Shown: positions 58,448-64,000 of the stretch, piece after piece
Position numbering within the stretch: the first letter of the stretch is position 1
Layout of the letters: each line of letters begins with the position of its first letter
Assembly (NCBI GenBank): GCA_905372785.1
Contig: CAJPQG010000003.1
Coordinates: 58,908 to 122,907 of the forward strand
Reading direction: 5' to 3'
DNA: 64,000 nucleotides
From: Candidatus Saccharimonadota bacterium
GTDB taxonomy: Bacteria > Patescibacteriota > Saccharimonadia > Saccharimonadales > Saccharimonadaceae
Made by a program: the position numbers and the translations under genes
Notes under the pieces: model-generated
The model's database searches: none
The model's input: only the letters and a program-made list of their open reading frames with translations
Told to the model about the DNA's origin: nothing

Positions 58448-59884
58448 ATGAAGCAAGAAGTTACGACACCAAAGCCATCACTATTCCAGCGCCTATTTAA
58501 CTGGATAGCGCAGCCGCATGTTGTATATGCGACAGCTGCTCTGGTTGTGGGAATGAGCTTCATTGCTATCACTCCACCATTCCATGGCCCGGATGAGGAC
58601 GCTCACTTCTTGCGGGCATATCAGCTGGCTACTGGAAAGCTGAAGCTTGTTACTGCGCAGCAGCCAGGAAGGCTGGGTGCAGAGTTGCCAAGTGCAGTGC
58701 CAGATATGGTTGAACAAACAGTGCAGGATAACCCAATTCGGGGCTATCCAAGTAAAAAATACAACCACTGGCACACTAAGGCTGAACTGAAAAATACTAT
58801 CGATACACCACAGGAACGCCGGTCGGTGTGGGTGGATACTACAAATACATATGTATATAATCCTGTGTTATACGTGCCAGCTGCAGCGGCTATTGCAGCA
58901 GTGCACTGGCTGGGTGGTTCTCCGCTTGTTGCGCTGTATGCAGCCCGCGTGGTATCGCTGGTGGCCATCGTGATGTTATTTGCTGTAGCGGTGCGGCTTG
59001 CGCCACGCCGAAAATGGGCCTTTGCTGCGGTGCTGCTCGTGCCTATGCTGCTGTTTCAAAATGCAGTTGTTTCTGTTGACGGGTTATCGTTTGCGGTAAC
59101 GGCACTATTTGCGAGCTATGTAATGCGGCTTCGCGAGCAGCGCACTGTGCATAAGGGGCAGTGGTTACTGTTAGCGTTAGCTGCGGTAGCACTGGCAATT
59201 GTCAAACTGCCGCTCGTGCTGGCTGCTGCGCTAGCATTCACCTTAATTCGTGGTCGTCGCCATATACTACCAGTGATTAGTATAGTGGTCGTGGCGCTGG
59301 CTGTGTTTGCTGGGCAGTGCATGCTGCTAAACCGGCTATATCCAACTGTGCGACTGAATGGGCCATCTGAAGCTAACCAGCAGGTGCAAATAGACAAACT
59401 GGTGCACGATCCATTTGAGTTTTTGCGCGTTACACACAATACGTACATGAACCAATTTGGCGATGGCCAAACGGTAGGCGTGCTGGGGGTTTTTGGTACA
59501 GCAGATACCACCTTGCCAATGTGGCTCTATGGTGTGCTACTATTAGTATTAGGACTTTTGGTATGTACTGGTGCCGAGAAAACTCGACCACTACGTATGT
59601 GGCAAACGATTGGTCTACTGATAATTGGCGCCACTTACTTTATGGCGGTAAATGGCGCGATGTATCTTACGTATACACCGACAAGTTTTTCTACGTTTTA
59701 TGGCGTACAAGGGCGATATTTCTTACCTCTGCTCATCGTCTTGCCGTTATATATGAGTCCGCTGCTGCACATCTCACCGCAGCAAGAACATAAACGTAAC
59801 CGGGTTTTGATAGGGGTATTGCTGTGCGCAATTGCAGTAGTGCTGTTTGTCGTTTTCCAGAGATATTATTTATACACACCATGA
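58448..59884 (+). CDS. DUF2142 polytopic membrane protein
   Basis: 478-aa membrane protein with about ten helices. The first extracytoplasmic loop contains PPFHGPDEDAHFLRAYQLAT, the hallmark of DUF2142, an uncharacterised family of glycan-cluster membrane proteins that resembles GT-C glycosyltransferases (acidic motif after the first helix). Several helices are recognisable (VSLVAIVMLFAVAVRL, WAFAAVLLVPMLLFQN, LVLGLLVCTGAE, VLIGVLLCAIAVVLFVVF). It lies within the glycan cluster and overlaps gtrA by 4 bases. Confidence 0.85.
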   Translation: MKQEVTTPKPSLFQRLFNWIAQPHVVYATAALVVGMSFIAITPPFHGPDEDAHFLRAYQLATGKLKLVTAQQPGRLGAELPSAVPDMVEQTVQDNPIRGYPSKKYNHWHTKAELKNTIDTPQERRSVWVDTTNTYVYNPVLYVPAAAAIAAVHWLGGSPLVALYAARVVSLVAIVMLFAVAVRLAPRRKWAFAAVLLVPMLLFQNAVVSVDGLSFAVTALFASYVMRLREQRTVHKGQWLLLALAAVALAIVKLPLVLAAALAFTLIRGRRHILPVISIVVVALAVFAGQCMLLNRLYPTVRLNGPSEANQQVQIDKLVHDPFEFLRVTHNTYMNQFGDGQTVGVLGVFGTADTTLPMWLYGVLLLVLGLLVCTGAEKTRPLRMWQTIGLLIIGATYFMAVNGAMYLTYTPTSFSTFYGVQGRYFLPLLIVLPLYMSPLLHISPQQEHKRNRVLIGVLLCAIAVVLFVVFQRYYLYTP

Positions 59885-60297
59885 TACAATTTTTTTGTTC
59901 AACCATTCGTACGCATCAGCGCGTGTTAAAATTTTTAGTTGCCGGTGGTACGGCTGCCATTGTTGAATATGGTACATTTTTGCTCGGTATCACCCTATTT
60001 GGTAAAACTGATTTTTCTGAAATTGTGGCGCACATTGTTGGATTTAGCCTTGGGTTTATTATTAGTTTTATTGCTAATAAATTTTGGGTGTTTCAGCACG
60101 ATGGTAAAACTAGCACGCAGCTAGTTAAATATATTGCGCTCGCCTTAATAAACTTGCTATTGAGTACACTCTTGCTGCAGGGGCTGATATGGCTTGGCCT
60201 CCATCCACTTGTAGCTAAGTTTTTGGTGATGGGTAGTGTGGCCGTGTGGAACTATTTATTATTGCAAAAACTCATTTTTCCCGACCAAAATAAGTAA
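59881..60297 (+). CDS. gtrA: GtrA family membrane protein
   Basis: 138-aa protein with four helices, the GtrA pattern: FLVAGGTAAIVEYGTFLLGI, IVAHIVGFSLGFIISFIANK, FWVF (the conserved NKxWVF motif), and YIALALINLLLSTLLLQGLI. GtrA proteins are thought to flip or help transfer polyprenyl-linked sugars. The frame runs 19 codons upstream, but the ATG at 59881 overlaps the previous stop as ATGA, which supports it as the start. Confidence 0.9.
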   Translation: MIQFFCSTIRTHQRVLKFLVAGGTAAIVEYGTFLLGITLFGKTDFSEIVAHIVGFSLGFIISFIANKFWVFQHDGKTSTQLVKYIALALINLLLSTLLLQGLIWLGLHPLVAKFLVMGSVAVWNYLLLQKLIFPDQNK

Positions 60298-60340
60298 GTA
60301 GCAAACTTTACTGCTACTGCCCCTATGCTATAATGGGGGC

Positions 60341-61039
60341 ATGACAAAACAGTATGATGATAAAGTTGCCTTTGTCATTCCGGCGTACAATGAAGGGTCG
60401 GTGATTCGGGCAACGGTTGATAGTATTCCTGCAGAATTCTCGCAGATTATTGTCGTCAATGACGGCAGTAAGGATAACACTCTTGAGGCGCTAGCTGGGT
60501 CACGTGCAACTATTATTTCTCACCCGGTGAACTTGGGGCAGGGGGCTTCATTGCAGACAGGTATTGAAGCAGCGCTAATGAATCCACATACGCAGTATAT
60601 TGTGACGTTCGATGCCGATGGTCAGCATCGCATTGAAGATGTGATTACCATGCTTGAGCATATGGAAAAAAATCCTCGTCTTGATATCGTGCTCGGCTCA
60701 CGGTTCCTAGGTAAGACGATCAATATGCCAAAGTCGAAAGAGCGTATCTTGAAGGCGGCGATTGCCTTTTCAAATAAAACTACCGGTGTAACATTGACGG
60801 ACACGCACAATGGTCTCCGCGTCATGACACGTGAAGCGGCTGAGCGTATGAAACTAGAAATGCCAGACTTCTCACACGCCTCAGAGATTATTCACCGCAT
60901 CGCTGAAGAGGATATGAACTGGGAAGAAGTACCAGTGGTGATTGAATACACCGATTACTCGCGTGGTAAGGGCCAGGCAATGATTAACGCGATTAATATT
61001 GTGTTTGATGTGACGCTAGATAGGATGACAAAGAAATGA
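60341..61039 (+). CDS. Glycosyltransferase family 2, polyprenyl-phosphate mannose synthase-like
   Basis: 232-aa GT-A enzyme of the dolichol-phosphate mannose synthase type, which loads a sugar onto polyprenyl phosphate. Motifs are KVAFVIPAYNEGSVIRATV, IIVVNDGSKDNTLEAL, ATIISHPVNLGQGASLQTGI, IVTFDADGQHRIEDVITML, LGSRFLG and TDTHNGLRVMTREA. There is no membrane tail, so membrane steps may rely on GtrA. TATAAT (60329-60334) is 6 bases from the ATG with no Shine-Dalgarno, a new leaderless unit. The stop TGA overlaps the DUF2304 start by 4 bases. Confidence 0.9.
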   Translation: MTKQYDDKVAFVIPAYNEGSVIRATVDSIPAEFSQIIVVNDGSKDNTLEALAGSRATIISHPVNLGQGASLQTGIEAALMNPHTQYIVTFDADGQHRIEDVITMLEHMEKNPRLDIVLGSRFLGKTINMPKSKERILKAAIAFSNKTTGVTLTDTHNGLRVMTREAAERMKLEMPDFSHASEIIHRIAEEDMNWEEVPVVIEYTDYSRGKGQAMINAINIVFDVTLDRMTKK

Positions 61040-61428
61040 TAATTGCACAGATATTACTTATTCTTATTTTAATCGCCGCAATGGTGTATTTACTGATGTA
61101 CCGTGGTACCAGCAAAACCAAAGCCTATAAAAAACTTGGGCTAGTGGTGTTTACGGTGGTTGCCATCTTTTCGGTGCTTGTGCCGGAGATGCTAAACTGG
61201 CTGGCGCATGGCATTGGCATTGGCCGTGGCGCTGATTTATTGCTGTATGGCACCGTGGTGGCTTTCATTTTTATGTTAATGAACAACTACCTGAAGGAAA
61301 AGCACGATGAACGCCGGTTTGTAAAGCTTGCGCGTAAGGTCGCTCTGCTTGAATATGAGTTGCAGCAGGCTCAGCAGCAGAAAACTACTCCTGCGAGTAA
61401 GCAGCGTAAAAAGCAGGCTAAAAAATAG
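61036..61428 (+). CDS. DUF2304 small membrane protein
   Basis: 130-aa protein with three helices (IIAQILLILILIAAMVYLLM, LGLVVFTVVAIFSVLVPEML, DLLLYGTVVAFIFMLMNNYL) and a charged coiled C-tail (VALLEYELQQAQQQ). DUF2304 proteins usually sit beside GT2 polyprenyl-phosphate mannose synthase-like genes, as here, with a 4-base overlap, and are presumed to assist that enzyme at the membrane. No catalytic motif is seen. Confidence 0.88.
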   Translation: MIIAQILLILILIAAMVYLLMYRGTSKTKAYKKLGLVVFTVVAIFSVLVPEMLNWLAHGIGIGRGADLLLYGTVVAFIFMLMNNYLKEKHDERRFVKLARKVALLEYELQQAQQQKTTPASKQRKKQAKK

Positions 61429-61477
61429 AAACTATTACGCGCGCGGGCTACTTTGCATGGCCTGTTTATACATTAAA

Positions 61478-61512
61478 AACACCACTGTGGATATCCATAG
61501 TGGTGTTATTTT
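61478..61512. terminator. Bidirectional terminator
   Basis: AACACCACT (61478-61486) pairs with AGTGGTGTT (61499-61507), ATTTTTG on one side and A run on the other; closes both the DUF2304 unit and rmlA. Confidence 0.85.
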
Positions 61513-61529
61513 TGTGTCGCAAGGTATTT

Positions 61530-62411
61530 TTAGCGGCTCATGTGCTGCTTTTCTGCCAGCAGGTCAAGCAGATAGCGTCCGTAACCGCTTTTAATCAGTG
61601 GAGTGGCTAGTTCTTCTAGCTGTTGGTCGCTGAGCCAACCCTTGCGCCAAGCAATTTCCTCTGGGCAACCAATTGAGAGCCCTTGTACCTTTTGGATGAT
61701 ACGAATAAACTCGCTGGCATCCGCCATTGAATCGAAGGTGCCGGTGTCAAGCCAAGCTGTACCACGTGGCAATACTTCTACATTAAGATCGCCGTGCTGT
61801 AGGTACATATCGTTGATGCTGGTAATTTCAAGCTCGCCACGGTCAGATGGCTGTACTTGCTCGGCATATTCAACCACCTTGTTATCGTAGAAATATAGGC
61901 CTGGAATAGCGTAGTGACTCTTTGGGTTGGCTGGCTTTTCTTCAACCGAGATAGCCTTGCCGTCTTTATCGAACTCTACCACACCAAAAGCTTGTGGGTT
62001 ATCGACGCGATACGCAAAGACAGTTGCACCAGATTTTGGTGTAAAGCGTGCCAGTTGCTGGCCCATACCGATGCCGTAAAAGAGGTTGTCGCCAAGAATC
62101 AGTGCCACCGAATCGTCGCCAATAAAGTCTTTGCCAATCACAAATGCTTCTGCTAGGCCGCGTGGCTCTGGTTGCACGCCGTATGACAATTGAATACCAA
62201 ATTGTGAACCATCGCCTAGTGCGTCTTTAAATTTTTGCTGGTCAGCTGGCGTAGTGATAATCATAATATCGCGAATACCAGCGAGCATCAGCGTTGAAAG
62301 CGGGTAGTAGATCATTGGCTTGTCATAAACGGCCAACAGCTGCTTGTTGATACCTTTTGTAATAGGGTGGAGACGGCTACCGGTACCGCCTGCCAGGATA
62401 ATACCTTTCAT
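61530..62411 (-). CDS. rmlA: Glucose-1-phosphate thymidylyltransferase
   Basis: 293-aa enzyme making dTDP-glucose, first step of dTDP-rhamnose synthesis. Visible are [72 protein letters not shown] and [18 protein letters not shown], ending in [20 protein letters not shown]. The open frame reaches 5 codons further upstream, but AAGGAG lies within it at the right distance from the ATG at 62411. RmlB, C and D are not in the window. The C-terminus is typical. Confidence 0.97.
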   Translation of the reverse strand: MKGIILAGGTGSRLHPITKGINKQLLAVYDKPMIYYPLSTLMLAGIRDIMIITTPADQQKFKDALGDGSQFGIQLSYGVQPEPRGLAEAFVIGKDFIGDDSVALILGDNLFYGIGMGQQLARFTPKSGATVFAYRVDNPQAFGVVEFDKDGKAISVEEKPANPKSHYAIPGLYFYDNKVVEYAEQVQPSDRGELEITSINDMYLQHGDLNVEVLPRGTAWLDTGTFDSMADASEFIRIIQKVQGLSIGCPEEIAWRKGWLSDQQLEELATPLIKSGYGRYLLDLLAEKQHMSR

Positions 62412-62442
62412 AGAGGGCTCCTTCAATTTATCTAACGTTAGA

Positions 62443-62474
62443 AGCTGCGTTATTACTAGTGTACCAACGCAGCT
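62443..62474 (-). promoter_or_regulatory. Hairpin in the rmlA leader
   Basis: AGCTGCGTT (62443-62451) pairs with AACGCAGCT (62466-62474) in the 129-base spacer between galE and rmlA. No U tract follows on the minus strand, so it is more likely a leader structure than a terminator of galE. Confidence 0.45.
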
Positions 62475-62540
62475 CTGTATGAGACTACTTTACCATAAAT
62501 AGTATAAAAAGTAAATAGATGTATTACGGGTAATGTCAGG

Positions 62541-63563
62541 CTATTGAACACCGTTTGGATTCTGGTGCTGCCAATTCCAAGCGTCGCGGCACGCATCGTC
62601 GATAGTAAGACTGGCTTTCCAGCCAAGCTCCTGGGCTGCTTTAGCGGGGTCAAGGTAGCAGCTCGCAATATCACCGCTGCGACGTGGATGGATAGCGTAA
62701 GGGATTGGTTTGCCTGCAGCTTTCTCGAAGGCCTTGACTACCTCTAGTACAGAAGAGCCGCTGCCAGTTCCAAGGTTGTATACGCGGTGGCCGGTGAAGT
62801 CGGCTGCTTCGAGTGCGGCGATATGACCCGTAGCCAAATCTACCACGTGAATATAATCGCGAACACCGGTGCCGTCTGGCGTATCGTAGTCATCACCAAA
62901 GACGCCAAGCTCTGGTAGTGAGCCGGTCGCAACTTTAGCGACGAACGGCAGTAGGTTATTTGGTCGTCCTTGTGGGTTTTCGCCGATTAAGCCCGATGCA
63001 TGCGCACCGACAGGGTTTGCATAGCGCAAAATGGTTACCTGCAAGTTTGGGTTAGCCACAGTAGCATCACGCAATATCTCCTCAATCATGTATTTCGTGC
63101 GACCGTATGGGTTGGTGAGGGTGCGGCCAACTGGTGAGTTCTCGGTAAGCGGCAATTCTTCTGGCGTACCATACACTGTGGCAGAGCTCGAGAAGATAAT
63201 GTGTGGCACCTGAAAATCTTGCATGGTCTGCAAGAGTGACAGGGTTGATTCAAGGTTTTCTGTGTAATAATGCAGAGGCTGCTCTACCGATTCACCAACA
63301 GCCTTGAGCCCGGCAAGATGAATAACTGCCTGGAATGAATGCGCTGAAAAAATAGCTGCGAGTGCCTTCTGGTCGCGAACATTAGCGGTGTAACAGCGAG
63401 GTTTGTGCCCGGTAATTTGCGCAATACGTTCGAGCATTGCTGGGGAACTATTACTAAAATTATCAACGATCACTGGCGTGAAACCGCGTTGATACAGCTC
63501 AACGGCAATATGCGATCCAATATATCCGGCACCACCGGTGAGTAAGATTTCTGGCTGCTGCAT
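62541..63563 (-). CDS. galE: UDP-glucose 4-epimerase
   Basis: 340-aa short-chain dehydrogenase that interconverts UDP-glucose and UDP-galactose. Motifs: ILLTGGAGYIGSHIAVELYQ (NAD binding), VIHLAGLKAVGESVEQPLHY, FSSSATVYGTPEELPLTENS, NPYGRTKYMIEEIL (catalytic YxxxK), RYANPVGAHASGLIGENPQG and RVYNLGTGSGSSVLEVVKAF. Normal length. Leftward from a TATACT (63603-63598) with AAAGGA as ribosome site. Supplies galactose for the glycan cluster. Confidence 0.97.
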   Translation of the reverse strand: MQQPEILLTGGAGYIGSHIAVELYQRGFTPVIVDNFSNSSPAMLERIAQITGHKPRCYTANVRDQKALAAIFSAHSFQAVIHLAGLKAVGESVEQPLHYYTENLESTLSLLQTMQDFQVPHIIFSSSATVYGTPEELPLTENSPVGRTLTNPYGRTKYMIEEILRDATVANPNLQVTILRYANPVGAHASGLIGENPQGRPNNLLPFVAKVATGSLPELGVFGDDYDTPDGTGVRDYIHVVDLATGHIAALEAADFTGHRVYNLGTGSGSSVLEVVKAFEKAAGKPIPYAIHPRRSGDIASCYLDPAKAAQELGWKASLTIDDACRDAWNWQHQNPNGVQ

Positions 63564-63634
63564 TATAATCCTTTCGTTACAGGTAGCATGTGTTGTTAGT
63601 ATAGCACGTGTGGCCGAGGGGGAGTAAAAACTAC

Positions 63635-63663
63635 TTGACGCCAGTATGGCCAGCTAGTATACT
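63635..63663 (+). promoter_or_regulatory. tRNA-Asn promoter
   Basis: TTGACG (63635-63640), 17-base spacer, TATACT (63658-63663), ending 10 bases before the tRNA. Divergent to the galE promoter. Confidence 0.8.
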
Positions 63664-63673
63664 ACCACTGTAT

Positions 63674-63748
63674 TCCCGCGTAGCTCAGTGGTAGAGCGGT
63701 TGGCTGTTAACCAATAGGTCACTGGTTCGAGCCCAGTCGCGGGAGCCA
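63674..63748 (+). tRNA. tRNA-Asn (anticodon GTT)
   Basis: Acceptor TCCCGCG/CGCGGGA, D arm GCTCAGTGGTAGAGC, anticodon loop CTGTTAA between GTTGG and CCAAT, T arm CTGGTTCGAGCCCAG, discriminator G and encoded CCA. Confidence 0.97.
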
Positions 63749-63763
63749 CGTTTGTATAAGTAG

Positions 63764-63791
63764 CCCCTCGCTTGAGGGGTTGTTTTTATTT
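63764..63791 (+). terminator. Terminator of tRNA-Asn
   Basis: CCCCTC (63764-63769) pairs with GAGGGG (63774-63779), then TTGTTTTTATTTT. Confidence 0.85.
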
Positions 63792-63805
63792 TGGGGATTT
63801 TATGG

Positions 63806-63811
63806 TATAAT
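63806..63811 (+). promoter_or_regulatory. -10 box before the right-edge gene
   Basis: TATAAT at 63806-63811. A GTGATGAATTAA starts 10 bases on, so a leaderless reading would stop after two or three codons. Confidence 0.45.
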
Positions 63812-63923
63812 ATAGTTCTAGTGATGAATTAATATACAAGCAGGAACCTGGTAAATCGTATAACCTAGAAAATCTTACCAATAAGAATGGGGGCGGGGCT
63901 GCCAGCTCGGACAAGGAGGGGTA

Positions 63924-64000
63924 GTGGCTGTTGGTACGAGCGGAACCGAGATATCTTCTATTAATAAAAAAGATTTTCCGAAGAAAGGTAATAAAATATT
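63924..64000 (+). CDS. Start of an unidentified gene, cut by window edge
   Basis: A GTG at 63924 with AAGGAGG 5 bases before it opens a frame (VAVGTSGTEISSINKKDFPK) that runs to the edge after 25 codons. The preceding 37 codons (63812-63925) are open in another frame, without a usual start, and end in a TAG that overlaps the GTG. Function cannot be told. Confidence 0.45.
   Translation, partial: MAVGTSGTEISSINKKDFPKKGNKI

Noticed and set aside
1..64000. CRISPR array or restriction-modification system
   Set aside because: No repeat-spacer series and no methylase or nuclease motifs were found.
1..64000. UGA recoded as glycine or tryptophan
   Set aside because: Several well-recognised genes end at TGA with the expected length, and no internal TGA is needed in conserved motifs.

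Overview
The window looks like a piece of a small-genome Patescibacteria (CPR) chromosome, most likely Candidatus Saccharibacteria (TM7). The reasons are a type IV secretion-like locus beside the origin, multi-copy VirB2-like small membrane proteins, compact gene packing, UGA used as a normal stop (60341..61039, 46580..47458 and 58448..59884 end in TGA, unlike recoded CPR lineages), and a surface protein whose N-terminal half resembles an actinobacterial wall-protein domain. The assignment is inferred from gene content; there is no rRNA gene in the window.

Layout. 1-6.1 kb: murE (cut by the left edge), tsaD, a FemAB-like aminoacyltransferase and valS behind a structured leader that carries a parS-like palindrome. 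6.3-11.9 kb: small housekeeping genes (rlmH, HIT protein, comF, hsp20) with four leftward tRNA genes (Ser-CGA, Arg-GCG, Ser-GCT, Ser-TGA). 9.8-32.8 kb: a type IV secretion-like system with six VirB2-like two-TM proteins, two tandem VirB6-like proteins, a PrgI-like protein, a VirB4 split into two adjacent genes, a 1199-aa membrane protein ending in SGNH and M23 domains, a lysozyme plus NlpC/CHAP-like hydrolase, and two PEGA proteins. No relaxase or VirD4 coupling protein is visible. 32.8-39.1 kb: the replication-origin region, with recF, dnaN and dnaA leftward and rpmH, rnpA, yidC and jag rightward, and DnaA-box-like sequences on both sides of dnaA. 39.2-63.6 kb: a surface-glycan and cell-envelope island with a priming sugar transferase, an O-antigen-ligase-like protein, several glycosyltransferases, a Wzm/Wzt exporter, LicD, DUF2142, GtrA, DUF2304, rmlA, galE, and a large secreted surface protein. 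A transferred-looking patch (43.2-44.7 kb: small membrane protein, transposase remnant, GC-rich alpha/beta hydrolase) and an AT-rich ABC-transporter pair flanked by a 55-bp direct repeat interrupt it. The window ends with tRNA-Asn and the start of an unidentified gene.

How it fits together. The secretion-like locus carries its own wall-cutting enzymes (M23, SGNH, lysozyme, NlpC-like), as expected for an apparatus crossing a thick wall. The glycan island would build and export a surface polysaccharide through Wzm/Wzt. Both suit a cell living on the surface of another bacterium.

A window-wide feature is that many first genes of transcription units have a TATAAT-like box only 6-11 bases before the ATG and no Shine-Dalgarno, which predicts leaderless mRNAs. 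Downstream operon genes and the two single pilin genes have clear AAGGAG-type sites instead.
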